From Burkholderia sp. lig30 (lineage in GTDB: Bacteria; Pseudomonadota; Gammaproteobacteria; Burkholderiales; Burkholderiaceae), in NCBI RefSeq assembly GCF_000687455.2, contig NZ_JGVW01000080.1:62001-126000 (forward strand): 64,000 nt of DNA. The letters run 5' to 3'. How positions within the stretch are numbered: position 1 is the stretch's first letter; each line of letters begins with the position of its first letter. The position numbers and the translations under genes are program-made. Shown here in pieces: positions 1 through 9,420 of this stretch. A model generated the notes under the pieces. It was not told the origin of the DNA. It worked only from the letters and a program-made list of their open reading frames with translations, and ran no database searches.

Positions 1-231
1 ATCGAGCAGTTCAACGAGGCGTTCGCGACCGATTTCTCCGACGACGAAGTCGACACGATCGGCGGCCTGATCTCGCACCATTTCGGACGCGTGCCGCATC
101 GCGGCGAAAAGCTGCGACTCGGCAACCTGGTGTTCGAGATCCAGCGCGCGGACGCGCGCCAGATCCACGTGCTGCTGGTGCGCCGCGATCCGCTCGCGGG
201 CCGGCGCACCGAGGCCGCGCACCAGGACTGA
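1..231 (+). CDS. C-terminal end of CorC/HlyC-type transporter-associated protein (partial)
   Basis: Open frame from the first base to a TGA at 229-231; the 5' part lies outside the window. The 76 visible residues resemble the CorC_HlyC C-terminal domain: an acidic D-D-E-V-D-T-I-G-G start, H-H-F-G-R-V-P-x-G-E, then a strand ending F-E-I-x-R-A-D. This domain follows two CBS domains in cytosolic CorC proteins linked to Mg/Co efflux. The gene lies 70 bases upstream of lnt on the same strand, the usual ybeX-lnt arrangement, which supports the call. The domain is seen only in part, so the exact family member is inferred. Confidence 0.75.
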   Translation: MEQFNEAFATDFSDDEVDTIGGLISHHFGRVPHRGEKLRLGNLVFEIQRADARQIHVLLVRRDPLAGRRTEAAHQD

Positions 232-301
232 GTGCGCCGCCGGCCGTGCGACGCAGGCCGCGCGGCGCTTTTCCCAACCGCTTCGCCACCTTTCGCATCG
301 C

Positions 302-1969
302 ATGGCTGAACCGATCCCGTCCCGCCCGGCAGGCGGCCTCCTCGCGCCGCCGCTCGGCCGCACGTTGCCGCGCTGGCATTACCCGGTCGCGCTGCTCGCC
401 GGCGCGGCCCACACGCTCAGCTTCGCGCCGACGCCGCACGGCGGCTGGCTGCAGCTCGCGGTATTCGTCGGGTTTTTCGCGCAGCTGACGCGCACCAACA
501 GCTGGAAAAGCGCCGCGCTCACCGGCGGCGCGTTCGGTTTCGGCAATTTCATCACCGGCATCTGGTGGCTTTACATCAGCATGCACGTGTACGGCGAGAT
601 GGCCGCGCCGATCGCCGGCGCCGCGCTCGTGCTGTTCTCGCTGTACCTGTCGCTGTATCCGGCGTTCTCGGCGGGCCTGTGGTCGTTCTGCGCAGGCCAT
701 GCGTGGCATCGCCGCGAGCCCGACCCGCGGCCGTTCTCGCCGACCTGGCATGGCGCATTCGCATTCGCTAGCGCATGGGCGCTCGGCGAATGGCTGCGCG
801 GCACCCTCTTCACCGGCTTTCCGTGGCTCGCGAGCGGCTATCCGCAGGTCGACGGGCCGCTCGCCGGCTTCGCCGCGATCGCCGGCGTGTATGGCGTCGG
901 CTGGATGCTGGCGCTGTTCGCCGCGCTCGTCGTCCAGGCGCTCGCCGCCGCCCGTCCGTCTCCCGCGCGCGAAAGCGCCGCCGCCGGCAACCGGCGCGTG
1001 CGCGTCGCGGCACCCGCCGGCGTCGCGGCCGCGCTCGTCGCGATCGGCCTCGCGCTGTCGCAGGTCCAGTGGACCGTGCCCGCCAACGCGCCGCTCGATG
1101 TCCGGCTGCTGCAGGGCAACGTGAAGCAGGACATCAAGTTCGAGCAGGCGGGTATCGACGCGGCAATCAGGATGTACCAGCAGATGATCGTCGAGAAGCC
1201 CGCGGACCTGATCGTCACGCCCGAGACGGCGATCGCCGTGATGATCCAGGATCTGCCCGAACCGTTCGCGCGCGCGGTGCGAACGTTCAGCGACAGCACG
1301 GGCTCGGCGGTGCTGTTCGGCGCGGTCGGCGCGTCGGTGACCGACGACGGGCGGTACGTCGACTACACGAACAGCCTGTACGGCGTGACGCCGAACGTGC
1401 GCGACATCTACCACTACGACAAGCACCATCTCGTGCCCTTCGGCGAATTCATTCCGTGGGGCTTTCGCTGGTTCGTCAATCTGATGAAGATGCCGCTCGG
1501 CGACTTCGCGCGCGGCGCACCGGTGCAGAAGCCGTTCTTCGTGCGCAACCAGCCGGTGATGGCGGACATCTGCTATGAGGACATCTTCGGCGAGGAAATC
1601 GCCGCGTCGATCCGCGACAATCCGCAGCCGCCCGGCGTGCTCGTCAACGTGACGAACCTCGCCTGGTTCGGCGACACGATCGCGCTCGACCAGCACCTGC
1701 AGATCGCGCGGATGCGCGCGCTCGAGAGCGGCCGGCCGATGCTGCGCGCGACCAACACCGGGATGACGGCCGCGATCGACGCGCGCGGCCGCGTGCTCGG
1801 GCAGCTCAAGCCGTTCACGATCGGCTCGCTCGACGTGCGCATCGAAGGCACGAGCGGCTTCACGCCGTACGTGACGAGCGGCAACAACACCGTGCTCGCG
1901 GTGACGTTCGTGCTGCTCGCGTTCGGCTTCACGTTCGGGCCGGGACTGCGGCGGCGCAACGGACAGTAA
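302..1969 (+). CDS. lnt: Apolipoprotein N-acyltransferase
   Basis: 555 residues. Transfers an acyl chain from phospholipid to the N-terminal cysteine of apolipoproteins, the last step of lipoprotein maturation, in the inner membrane. The N-terminal ~220 residues contain several hydrophobic segments, followed by a nitrilase-like (carbon-nitrogen hydrolase) domain and a final membrane segment near 525-545. The Glu-Lys-Cys triad is readable: Glu308 in T-P-E-T-A, Lys374 in Y-D-K-H-H, Cys424 in D-I-C-Y-E. The spacings (66 and 50) are close to those of E. coli Lnt (68 and 52). It follows the CorC-like gene, as in many proteobacteria. No strong ribosome site precedes the ATG, so the start could shift slightly. 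Confidence 0.95.
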   Translation: MAEPIPSRPAGGLLAPPLGRTLPRWHYPVALLAGAAHTLSFAPTPHGGWLQLAVFVGFFAQLTRTNSWKSAALTGGAFGFGNFITGIWWLYISMHVYGEMAAPIAGAALVLFSLYLSLYPAFSAGLWSFCAGHAWHRREPDPRPFSPTWHGAFAFASAWALGEWLRGTLFTGFPWLASGYPQVDGPLAGFAAIAGVYGVGWMLALFAALVVQALAAARPSPARESAAAGNRRVRVAAPAGVAAALVAIGLALSQVQWTVPANAPLDVRLLQGNVKQDIKFEQAGIDAAIRMYQQMIVEKPADLIVTPETAIAVMIQDLPEPFARAVRTFSDSTGSAVLFGAVGASVTDDGRYVDYTNSLYGVTPNVRDIYHYDKHHLVPFGEFIPWGFRWFVNLMKMPLGDFARGAPVQKPFFVRNQPVMADICYEDIFGEEIAASIRDNPQPPGVLVNVTNLAWFGDTIALDQHLQIARMRALESGRPMLRATNTGMTAAIDARGRVLGQLKPFTIGSLDVRIEGTSGFTPYVTSGNNTVLAVTFVLLAFGFTFGPGLRRRNGQ

Positions 1970-2100
1970 GCGCCGGGCACGCCCGGACGCGGCGGATCGC
2001 GACACGTGCGCACGCATCCGCCGCAAGCGCGCGCCGCCCTCTCGTTCGCACGTCGGCGGCTCCCTCCCCCCGTTCCAGCCGCATCCTGCCGCCGATCCGG

Positions 2101-2106
2101 TAAAAT
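2101..2106 (+). promoter_or_regulatory. Probable -10 element for glyQS
   Basis: TAAAAT preceded by GG and followed by TACGCG, about 108 bases before the glyQ start, in the 244-base gap after lnt. This matches the common Burkholderia -10 style. No good -35 hexamer is seen at 16-18 bases upstream. The implied leader is about 100 bases; I saw no glycine-riboswitch or T-box features in it. Confidence 0.4.
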
Positions 2107-2213
2107 TACGCGTTTCAGCACACTAACAAGCCGCGCCGCCGCGCGAGCCGCACCCCGGGCACCCTGCCCGCGGCGCCGCCCGCAACGGAGCGCCAGCGCC
2201 ACGAAGGCTCTTC

Positions 2214-3218
2214 ATGCTTACGTTTCAGCAAATCATCCTGACGCTGCAGTCCTACTGGGACAAGCAGGGTTGCGCTCTGCTCCAGCCCATCGACATGGAA
2301 GTCGGCGCGGGCACCTCGCACGTCCACACGTTCCTGCGCGCGGTCGGCCCCGAGCCGTGGCGCGCCGCCTACGTGCAGCCGTCGCGCCGCCCGAAGGACG
2401 GCCGCTACGGCGAGAACCCGAACCGCCTGCAGCACTACTACCAGTACCAGGTCGTGCTCAAGCCGGCGCCGGAAAACATCCTCGACCTCTATCTCGGCTC
2501 GCTCGAAGCGCTCGGCTTCGACCTGAAGCAGAACGACGTCCGTTTCGTCGAGGACGACTGGGAGAACCCGACGCTCGGCGCATGGGGCCTCGGCTGGGAA
2601 GTGTGGCTGAACGGCATGGAAGTCACGCAGTTCACGTACTTCCAGCAGGTCGGCGGCCTCGACTGCAAGCCGGTACTCGGCGAAATCACCTACGGTCTCG
2701 AGCGTCTCGCGATGTACCTGCAGAAGGTCGAGAACGTCTACGACCTGATCTGGACGGAATGGGAAGAGCAGGGCCCGGAAGGCCCCGAGCTGCGCCGCCT
2801 GACCTACGGCGACGTCTACCACCAGAACGAAGTCGAGCAATCGACATACAACTTCGAGCACGCGAACGTCGACCTGCTGTTTACGTTCTTCAACAACTAC
2901 GAGGCGGAAGCGAAGCGCATGATCGACGCGCAGCTCGCGCTGCCCGCGTACGAGCTGGTGCTGAAGGCCGGCCACACGTTCAACCTGCTCGATGCGCGCG
3001 GCGCGATCTCGGTGACCGAGCGTGCGGCGTACATCGGCCGCATCCGCGCGCTGTCGCGCCTCGTCGCGCAGGCGTACTACGACTCGCGTGAAAAGCTCGG
3101 CTTCCCGATGCTCGGCAATCCGCCGGGCGTGCCGGGCCTCACCACCGATGCCCAGGATGCCGCCCAGCCGGCCTGGGCGCCGCCGCTCAAAGTCGAACGC
3201 AAGATCGATCAGGACTGA
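2214..3218 (+). CDS. glyQ: Glycine--tRNA ligase alpha subunit
   Basis: 334 residues, a normal length for the alpha chain of the bacterial (alpha-beta)2 glycyl-tRNA synthetase. Class II aminoacylation core, which activates glycine with ATP. The start T-F-Q-x-I-I-L-x-L-Q-x-Y-W and the downstream G-A-G-T-x-H-x-x-T-F-L-R and [13 protein letters not shown] motifs are characteristic of GlyQ. glyS follows after 17 bases, so the two subunits are co-transcribed. The C-terminal ~25 residues after the catalytic core are proline/alanine rich and of no evident function. Confidence 0.97.
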   Translation: MLTFQQIILTLQSYWDKQGCALLQPIDMEVGAGTSHVHTFLRAVGPEPWRAAYVQPSRRPKDGRYGENPNRLQHYYQYQVVLKPAPENILDLYLGSLEALGFDLKQNDVRFVEDDWENPTLGAWGLGWEVWLNGMEVTQFTYFQQVGGLDCKPVLGEITYGLERLAMYLQKVENVYDLIWTEWEEQGPEGPELRRLTYGDVYHQNEVEQSTYNFEHANVDLLFTFFNNYEAEAKRMIDAQLALPAYELVLKAGHTFNLLDARGAISVTERAAYIGRIRALSRLVAQAYYDSREKLGFPMLGNPPGVPGLTTDAQDAAQPAWAPPLKVERKIDQD

Positions 3219-3235
3219 CGAGATTTCCTCACATC

Positions 3236-5335
3236 ATGACGCACACCCATCCCGCCCCCCTGCTCGTCGAACTGCTGACTGAAGAGCTGCCGCCGAAGGC
3301 GCTCGCGCGCCTTGGCGACGCATTCGCCGAAGGCCTCGCGCAACGCCTCGCCGCGCGCGACCTGATCGAAGGCGAGCTCGTCTTCGAACGCTACGCGACC
3401 CCGCGCCGTCTCGCCGTCGTCGTCCAGAACGTGCGCACCGTCGCGCCCGAAAAGCAAGTCCGCGAAAAAGTCCTGCCGGTGTCGGTCGCGCTCGACGCGG
3501 CCGGCATGCCCACCGCACCGCTCGCGAAGAAGCTCGCGGCGCTCGGCTTCCCGAACCTGTCGATCGCCGATCTCGAGCGCGCGCAGGACGGCAAGGCCGA
3601 AGCGTTCTTCGTCAATTACGCCGCAGCCGGCGCGACGCTCGCCGACGGCCTGCAGGCCGCGCTCGACGAGACGCTCGCGAAGCTGCCGATTCCGAAGGTC
3701 ATGACCTATCAGCGTCCGGACGGCACCGACGTGCAGTTCGTGCGCCCGGTGCATCGCCTGACGGCACTGCACGACGACCGCATCGTGCCGGTCGCCGCGT
3801 TCGGCATCGACGCCGGCGACACGACGCTCGGCCATCGCTTCCTGTCCGACGGCCTCGTCGCGATCCCGCACGCGAGCGCATACGCCGACACGCTGCGCGA
3901 CAAGGGCCGCGTGATCGCTCATTTCGTCGACCGCAAGGAGACGATCCGCACGCAGCTCAACGAATACGCGGAAGGCGATACGGTCGTGATGCCCGAGTCG
4001 CTGCTCGACGAAGTGACGTCGCTGGTCGAATGGCCGGTCGTCTATCCGTGCCGCTTCGAGGATGAATTCCTGCAAGTGCCGCAGGAATGCCTGATCCTCA
4101 CGATGCAGACCAACCAGAAGTATTTCGCGCTGACCGACATCGCCGGCAAGCTGCGCTCGCGCTTCCTGATCGTGTCGAACATCGAGACCAGGACGCCGGT
4201 GGAGATCATCGAAGGCAACGAGCGCGTCGTGCGCCCGCGCCTCGCCGACGCGAAGTTCTTCTTCGAGCAGGACAAGAAGAAGCCGCTCGCCGACCGCGTG
4301 CCGCTGCTCGCGAACGTCGTCTATCACAACAAGCTCGGCTCGACGCTCGCGCGCGTCGAGCGCGTCGAGACGCTCGCCGGCGAGATCGCGCCCGCGATCG
4401 GCGCCGATGCCGCGCTCGCGAAGCGCGCCGCGCGTCTCGCGAAGGCCGACCTGCTGACCGACATGGTCGGCGAGTTCCCCGAGCTGCAGGGCACGATGGG
4501 CACGTACTACGCGCGCCACGACGGCGAGCCGGAAGACGTCGCGATCGCCTGCACCGAGCACTACCAGCCGCGCTTCTCGGGCGACGCGCTGCCGGCCGCG
4601 CCGGTCAGCACCGCGGTCGCGCTCGCCGACAAGCTCGAGACGATCGTCGGCATCTGGGGCATCGGCCTCGCGCCGACGGGCGAGAAGGACCCGTTCGCGC
4701 TGCGCCGCCACGCGCTCGGCGTGCTGCGCCTGCTGCTCGAAAAGCAGTTGCCGCTCGATCTCCTGTCGCTGCTGCGGACCGCGCACGCGCGTTTCTCGGC
4801 ACTGCCGGACGTCGCGGAATCGACCGATGCGATCTACGGGTTCTTCATGGACCGCCTGCGCGGCCTGCTGCGCGAGCGCGGCTACTCGGCGGGCGAAATC
4901 GACGCGGTGCTGAGCCTCAACCCGTCGCGCCTCGACGACGTCGTCGCGCGCCTCGACGCGGTGCGCGAGTTCACGCGCCTCGCCGAAGCGGAAGCGCTCG
5001 CGGCCGCGAACAAGCGCATCTCGAACATCCTGAAGAAGTCGGAAAGCGGCTCGAACGGCGCAGTGCAGCCGACGCTGTTCGTCGAAGCCGCCGAGAAGGC
5101 GCTGCACGAGCAGCTCGCCGAGGTGACGCCGCGCGTGCAGTCGCAGCTCGAGGCGCGCGCGTACACCGGCGCGCTGTCGGCGCTCGCCGCGCTGCGCGCG
5201 CCCGTCGACACGTTCTTCAACGACGTGATGGTCAACGCCGAGGATCCGGCGCTGCGCGCCAACCGGCTCGCGCTGCTGTCCGCGCTGCATCAGCAGATGA
5301 ACTGCGTCGCGGACATCTCGAAGCTTGCCGCGTAA
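3236..5335 (+). CDS. glyS: Glycine--tRNA ligase beta subunit
   Basis: 699 residues, usual size for GlyS, the tRNA-binding partner of GlyQ. It starts [14 protein letters not shown] and contains R-Y-A-T-P-R-R-L-A, the standard GlyS N-terminal signature. An HD-like region lies in the middle ([12 protein letters not shown]-x-M-G), and a DALR-type anticodon-binding region lies at the C-terminus. It is spaced 17 bases after glyQ and 10 bases before gmhB, so the three genes are probably one transcript. Confidence 0.97.
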   Translation: MTHTHPAPLLVELLTEELPPKALARLGDAFAEGLAQRLAARDLIEGELVFERYATPRRLAVVVQNVRTVAPEKQVREKVLPVSVALDAAGMPTAPLAKKLAALGFPNLSIADLERAQDGKAEAFFVNYAAAGATLADGLQAALDETLAKLPIPKVMTYQRPDGTDVQFVRPVHRLTALHDDRIVPVAAFGIDAGDTTLGHRFLSDGLVAIPHASAYADTLRDKGRVIAHFVDRKETIRTQLNEYAEGDTVVMPESLLDEVTSLVEWPVVYPCRFEDEFLQVPQECLILTMQTNQKYFALTDIAGKLRSRFLIVSNIETRTPVEIIEGNERVVRPRLADAKFFFEQDKKKPLADRVPLLANVVYHNKLGSTLARVERVETLAGEIAPAIGADAALAKRAARLAKADLLTDMVGEFPELQGTMGTYYARHDGEPEDVAIACTEHYQPRFSGDALPAAPVSTAVALADKLETIVGIWGIGLAPTGEKDPFALRRHALGVLRLLLEKQLPLDLLSLLRTAHARFSALPDVAESTDAIYGFFMDRLRGLLRERGYSAGEIDAVLSLNPSRLDDVVARLDAVREFTRLAEAEALAAANKRISNILKKSESGSNGAVQPTLFVEAAEKALHEQLAEVTPRVQSQLEARAYTGALSALAALRAPVDTFFNDVMVNAEDPALRANRLALLSALHQQMNCVADISKLAA

Positions 5336-5345
5336 GGGCCACACG

Positions 5346-5909
5346 ATGCCGATCAGCGCCAGCAAGAAACTTGTCGTCCTCGACCGGGACGGCGTGATCA
5401 ACGTCGATTCGGAAGCGTTCATCAAGACGCCCGACGAGTGGGTCCCGCTGCCCGGCAGCCTCGAGGCGATCGCACGGCTCAATCACGGCGGGTATCGCGT
5501 CGTGGTCGCGACCAACCAGTCGGGCATCGGCCGCGGCCTGTTCGACATGGCGGCGCTGAACGCGATGCATATGAAGATGCATCGCGCGGCGGCGGCGGTC
5601 GGCGCGCGCATCGACGCGGTGTTCTTCTGCCCGCACACGGCGGAAGACCACTGCGACTGCCGCAAGCCGAAGCCCGGCATGATGAAGATGATCGCCGAGC
5701 GCTTCGAGGTCGATCCCGAGCATACGCCGGTGGTCGGCGATTCGCTGCGCGACCTGCAGGCGGGCCTCGCGCTCGGCTTCCAGCCGCATCTGGTGCTGAC
5801 CGGCAAGGGCAAGAAGACGCTCGCGGCGGGCGGCCTGCCGCCCGGCACGAAGGTTCACGACGATTTGCGCGCGTTCGCCCTCGATTTCCTCTCTCACGAA
5901 CACGAGTGA
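5346..5909 (+). CDS. gmhB: D-glycero-beta-D-manno-heptose-1,7-bisphosphate 7-phosphatase
   Basis: 187 residues from the ATG at 5346; an upstream in-frame ATG at 5325 lies inside glyS and is less likely. HAD-superfamily phosphatase that makes heptose 1-phosphate for the lipopolysaccharide inner core. The nucleophile motif L-D-R-D-G-V-I-N is at residues 12-19. A zinc-binding loop C-P-H-x-x-x-D-x-C-x-C-R-K-P near residue 100 is typical of GmhB and separates it from HisB phosphatase. V-V-G-D-S-L-R-D carries the third HAD motif. It sits between glyS and plsC, a conserved beta-proteobacterial order. Confidence 0.93.
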   Translation: MPISASKKLVVLDRDGVINVDSEAFIKTPDEWVPLPGSLEAIARLNHGGYRVVVATNQSGIGRGLFDMAALNAMHMKMHRAAAAVGARIDAVFFCPHTAEDHCDCRKPKPGMMKMIAERFEVDPEHTPVVGDSLRDLQAGLALGFQPHLVLTGKGKKTLAAGGLPPGTKVHDDLRAFALDFLSHEHE

Positions 5910-5952
5910 TGCGGCCGCCGCGCGCATGCTCCACTACGAACCGGTTACGCCG

Positions 5953-6717
5953 ATGCGCTTTGTCCGCTCCCTGCTGCTGCTGATCTATTTCTTCCTGTAC
6001 ACGGTGCCGTATGCGACCGCGTGCTTCATCGCGTTCCCGTTCCTGCGCCCCGACGCGCGCTACTGGATGGCGGCCGGCTGGTGCAAGTCGACGCTGTTCG
6101 CCGTGCGCTGGCTGAACGGCATCCGGTACCGGATCGAAGGCCAGGAGAACCTGCCCGACGGCCCCGCGGTGCTGCTGTCGAAGCACCAGTCCGCGTGGGA
6201 GACGATCGCGTTTCCGGCGCTGATGCCGCGCCCGCTGTGCTTCGTGTTCAAGCGCGAGCTGCTTTTCGTGCCGTTCTTCGGCTGGGCGCTCGGCATGCTG
6301 CACATGGTCCATATCGACCGCAAGGAAGGCAAGCACGCGTTCGACTCGGTGATCCGACAGGGCAAGAAGCGCCTCGCCGAAGGCGCGTGGGTCATCATGT
6401 TTCCGGAAGGCACCCGCACGCCGGTCGGCAAGCAAGGCAAGTACAAGACGGGCGGCGCGCGCTTCGCGATCGAGGCCGGCGCGCCCGTCGTGCCGATCGC
6501 GCACAACGCCGGCCGCGTGTGGCCGCGCAATTCGTTCACGAAGTTTCCGGGCGTCGTCACGGTGTCGATCGGCAAGCCGATCGACGTGCAGGGGCTCACG
6601 CCCGACCAGCTGAACAAGCGCGTGGAAGCCTGGATCGAGGCCGAAATGCGCCGCATCGATCCGGACGCGTACCCGCAGCAGGACGGCGCCGCACGGCGCA
6701 ATGCCGCGCGTGTCTGA
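5953..6717 (+). CDS. plsC: 1-acyl-sn-glycerol-3-phosphate acyltransferase
   Basis: 254 residues from ATG 5953; an in-frame ATG at 5926 would add nine residues, but the hydrophobic N-terminus M-R-F-V-R-S-L-L-L-L is a natural start. Makes phosphatidic acid from lysophosphatidic acid at the inner membrane. Acyltransferase motif I appears as S-K-H-Q-S-A-W-E (His78, Glu83), so the acidic residue of the usual HX4D is Glu. Motif III is F-P-E-G-T-R, followed by Y-K-T-G-G-A and a P-V-V-P-I-A-H-N motif IV. It lies in the operon after gmhB. Confidence 0.92.
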   Translation: MRFVRSLLLLIYFFLYTVPYATACFIAFPFLRPDARYWMAAGWCKSTLFAVRWLNGIRYRIEGQENLPDGPAVLLSKHQSAWETIAFPALMPRPLCFVFKRELLFVPFFGWALGMLHMVHIDRKEGKHAFDSVIRQGKKRLAEGAWVIMFPEGTRTPVGKQGKYKTGGARFAIEAGAPVVPIAHNAGRVWPRNSFTKFPGVVTVSIGKPIDVQGLTPDQLNKRVEAWIEAEMRRIDPDAYPQQDGAARRNAARV

Positions 6718-6763
6718 GTCGCACAGGGTGCATCCGTTGCGCGCACCGAAACGCAGCGAACCG

Positions 6764-7624
6764 ATGACGAGCCGGCCACGTCCGCGGCCCGCCGTCGTGG
6801 CGCTCGATCATCGCCAGCTCGACCTGCCCCTGTTCGACGGGCCGGCTGCCGCGCCGTCGACGGCGGCGTCACCGCCCGAGCCCGCGTCGGCAGGCGCACG
6901 CGTGCGCACGCTCGCGCTCGACAGCCGGGTGCTCGAATATCGGCTGAAACGCTCCGCGCGCCGCACGATCGGCTTCACGATCGACGGCAGCGGGCTCACG
7001 ATCACCGCGCCGCGCTGGGTCACGCTCGCCGACATCGAAGCGGCCATCACCGAAAAGCGGCGCTGGATCTTCACGAAGCTCGCGGAGTGGAAGACGCGCG
7101 CCGAGCAGCGCGCGCTGCCGCAGATCGACTGGCGCGACGGCGCGCAGATTCCGTATCTCGGCAAATCGGTGACGATCGCGCTGTCGCCCGAAGCCGGCAC
7201 GGTCGGGTTCGACGCTGACGCTAACACGGCGCGGCTCGCGCTGCCGCTGCCCGCGCACGCGGACGCGCAGCAGATCAAGGATCGGGTGCAAGGCTGGCTG
7301 CAGGGCGAGGCGAAGCGCATTTTCGGCGAACGGCTCGCGTTCTATGCGGACAAGCTCGGGGTCACGTATTCGATGTATGCGCTGTCGTCGGCCGCGACGC
7401 GCTGGGGCAGTTGCACGAGCGACGGCAAGATCCGCCTGAACTGGCGGCTGATCCACTTCCCGATGTCGATCATCGACTACGTGGTCGCGCACGAGCTGTC
7501 GCATCTGCGCGAGATGAATCATAGTCCGCGCTTCTGGCAGACCGTCGAATCGATCTTCCCTGAATTCCGCGAAGCGCGGCATACCCTCAAGCACCATCCG
7601 CCCGAGCTGCTGCCGCCGCTCTGA
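6764..7624 (+). CDS. YgjP-like metallopeptidase (M48-related, DUF45)
   Basis: 286 residues from ATG 6764; a start at 6701 would overlap plsC and gives an arginine-rich leader, so it is less likely. The C-terminal half carries the zinc-protease motif V-A-H-E-L-S-H-L-R-E-M-N-H-S, preceded by R-W-G-S-C-T-S and L-N-W-R-L-I-H-F-P, the signature of YgjP/DUF45 proteins. The N-terminal ~50 residues are low-complexity and variable. No signal peptide, so probably cytosolic. Its substrate is unknown. It is last in the lnt-glyQS-gmhB-plsC run and converges on gloA. Confidence 0.88.
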   Translation: MTSRPRPRPAVVALDHRQLDLPLFDGPAAAPSTAASPPEPASAGARVRTLALDSRVLEYRLKRSARRTIGFTIDGSGLTITAPRWVTLADIEAAITEKRRWIFTKLAEWKTRAEQRALPQIDWRDGAQIPYLGKSVTIALSPEAGTVGFDADANTARLALPLPAHADAQQIKDRVQGWLQGEAKRIFGERLAFYADKLGVTYSMYALSSAATRWGSCTSDGKIRLNWRLIHFPMSIIDYVVAHELSHLREMNHSPRFWQTVESIFPEFREARHTLKHHPPELLPPL

Positions 7625-7701
7625 GCGGGCGGCGCAGCAGCGGCCGAGCCGCCCGTCGCGCGGGCACGCGCGATGCGCACCGCGACTGGGTGATCCGGCG
7701 T

Positions 7702-8091
7702 TCAGTGCGCCTTCGTCTGGATGAACTCGATCTTGTAGCCGTCCGGGTCCTCGACAAACGCGATCACGGTCGTACCGTGCTTCATCGGGCCCGCCTCGCG
7801 CGTGACCTTGCCGCCTTGCGCCTTGATCCGCTCGCAGGCCTGGTACGCGTCGTCGACTTCCACCGCCAGGTGGCCGAAACCGGTACCCAGATCGTAGGAC
7901 GCCGTGTCCCAGTTGTGGGTCAGCTCGATCACCGTCCCGCGGCTTTCGTCTTCATAGCCGACGAACGCGAGCGTGAACCGGCCTTCCGGATAATCCTGGC
8001 GGCGCAGCACTTTCATGCCAAGCAATTCGGTGTAGAACTTGATCGAGCGGTCGAGATCGCCGACTCGCAGCATCGTGTGCAGCAAACGCAT
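7702..8091 (-). CDS. gloA: Lactoylglutathione lyase (glyoxalase I)
   Basis: 129 residues. Converts the methylglyoxal-glutathione hemithioacetal to S-lactoylglutathione in the cytosol. The four metal ligands fall at the same positions as in E. coli GloA: His5, Glu56, His74 and Glu122. [10 protein letters not shown]-x-F-Y and E-D-P-D-G-Y-K-I-E are the family signatures. The frame stays open upstream of the start, but the ATG at 8089-8091 gives the canonical N-terminus [10 protein letters not shown]. It is convergent with the YgjP gene and divergent from the DMT exporter. Confidence 0.97.
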   Translation of the reverse strand: MRLLHTMLRVGDLDRSIKFYTELLGMKVLRRQDYPEGRFTLAFVGYEDESRGTVIELTHNWDTASYDLGTGFGHLAVEVDDAYQACERIKAQGGKVTREAGPMKHGTTVIAFVEDPDGYKIEFIQTKAH

Positions 8092-8125
8092 TCCTGTACT
8101 CCATGGGGACTTTCCGGAACGGCCA

Positions 8126-8131
8126 AATGTA
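8126..8131 (-). promoter_or_regulatory. Possible -10 element for gloA
   Basis: On the minus strand the hexamer reads TACATT, 34 bases before the gloA start, a plausible distance for a short leader. No clear -35. On the + strand of the same 292-base gap, TAACAT at 8178-8183 could serve the DMT exporter. Confidence 0.3.
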
Positions 8132-8383
8132 CCAGAGTCACGGGGATTTCGCCGACGGCGCGGCGGGCGCCAATCGGGTAACATCGTTCCCGATCGTGCC
8201 GCCGGGCATCTGTCGATGCCCGTTCGGCCAGCCCCGACGCCCGCGCGCCGAACGCCGCATCGCGCGTGCGCGGCCTTCCGACCACTCGACCGATCCGCCC
8301 GTGCGAACCCCTCGATTCGAGCGCGCCGAACGCGCCTTCCGCCTGTCCGTGAATCCTTCCATCCGTCTGCGCGAGGCATGCCG

Positions 8384-9319
8384 ATGAGCACCCTCGCCGC
8401 GATGCCGGCGCGGCGCGCGCTCGACGCGCGCGCGGTCGCCCTGATGCTCCTGCTCTGCGCGATCTGGGGCTTCCAGCAGGTCGCGATCAAGAGCACCAAT
8501 GCCGCGATCCCGCCGATCTTCCAGGCCGGCCTGCGCTCGGCGATCGCCGCGCTGCTCGTGTGGATCTGGACGAGCCTGCGCGGCACGCCGCTGTTTCGCG
8601 CCGACGGCACCTTCCCGGCCGGTCTCGCCGCCGGCGCGCTGTTCGCCGGGGAGTTCATCTGCGTATTCTTCGGCCTGACGCTGACGAGCGCGTCGCGCAT
8701 GGCGATCTTCCTGTACACGGCGCCCTGCTTCACCGCGCTCGGGCTGCACCTGTTCGTGCCCGGCGAACGGATCCAGCGGATGCAATGGTTCGGCGTCGGT
8801 CTCGCGTTCGCCGGCATCGCGCTCGCGTTCGCCGACGGCTTCACGCGACCGGTCGCGCCCGGCACGTCGGCGCTCGCCGGGCTGGCCGGCGACGCGCTCG
8901 GCATGCTCGGCGGCGCGATGTGGGCAGCCACGACGATCGTCGTGCGCGCAAGCTCGCTCGCCCATGCGAGCCCGAGCAAGACGCTGCTCTATCAGCTTGC
9001 GGTGTCGGCCGTCGTGATGCTCGCGCTCGCCGCGCTGCTCGGGCAGGTCACGTTCGCACACGTCACGCCGGTCGCGCTCGCGAGCCTCGCGTACCAGTCG
9101 GTGATCGTCGCATTCGTCAGCTATCTGTCGTGGTTCTGGTTGCTGACCCGCTATATCGCGTCGCGGCTGTCCGTGTTCACGTTCCTGTCGCCGCTGTTCG
9201 GCGTCGCGTTCGGCGTGCTGCTGCTCGGCGAATCGGTCGGCTGGCGCTTCATGTTCGCAGCGGCGCTCGTGCTGACCGGCATCGGTTTCGTCAACGCGCC
9301 TGCGCGCAAGCGCACGTAG
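8384..9319 (+). CDS. DMT-superfamily (EamA) transporter
   Basis: 311 residues with about ten hydrophobic segments and two EamA repeats. The first starts [17 protein letters not shown], and the second covers roughly residues 160-300. It resembles RhaT/PecM-type inner-membrane metabolite exporters; the substrate cannot be told. The start at 8384 is chosen because GAGG at 8373-8376 is well spaced for it and too close for the ATG at 8378. It is divergent from gloA, and its 3' end faces the ksgA terminator. Confidence 0.85.
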   Translation: MSTLAAMPARRALDARAVALMLLLCAIWGFQQVAIKSTNAAIPPIFQAGLRSAIAALLVWIWTSLRGTPLFRADGTFPAGLAAGALFAGEFICVFFGLTLTSASRMAIFLYTAPCFTALGLHLFVPGERIQRMQWFGVGLAFAGIALAFADGFTRPVAPGTSALAGLAGDALGMLGGAMWAATTIVVRASSLAHASPSKTLLYQLAVSAVVMLALAALLGQVTFAHVTPVALASLAYQSVIVAFVSYLSWFWLLTRYIASRLSVFTFLSPLFGVAFGVLLLGESVGWRFMFAAALVLTGIGFVNAPARKRT

Positions 9320-9337
9320 CGCACGGTCCGGTCCAGA

Positions 9338-9368
9338 CAAAAAAGGCCGCCCGATCTGCCGGGCGGCC
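9338..9368 (-). terminator. Intrinsic terminator after ksgA
   Basis: Perfect 9-base stem GGCCGCCCG (9345-9353) / CGGGCGGCC (9360-9368) with a 6-base loop. On the minus strand it is followed by a T run (A run at 9339-9344 on +). It closes the lptD-surA-pdxA-ksgA strand and also lies just after the + strand DMT gene. Confidence 0.85.
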
Positions 9369-9420
9369 CTGGGTCAGTCCTGCGTCGGCGCGGCAGGCGC
9401 GCCCATCCGCGATGCGCCGC

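Noticed and set aside
11-2026. A 671-codon minus-strand frame opposite lnt
   Set aside because: Arg/Glu/Ala-rich translation without motifs; lnt on + has its full catalytic triad.
2107-2213. Glycine riboswitch or T-box in the glyQ leader
   Set aside because: I could not find paired conserved cores or a terminator/antiterminator pair; the leader is a plain GC-rich stretch.
3209-5482. A 757-codon minus-strand frame opposite glyS
   Set aside because: No recognisable domain; glyS fills the + strand with conserved motifs and normal length.
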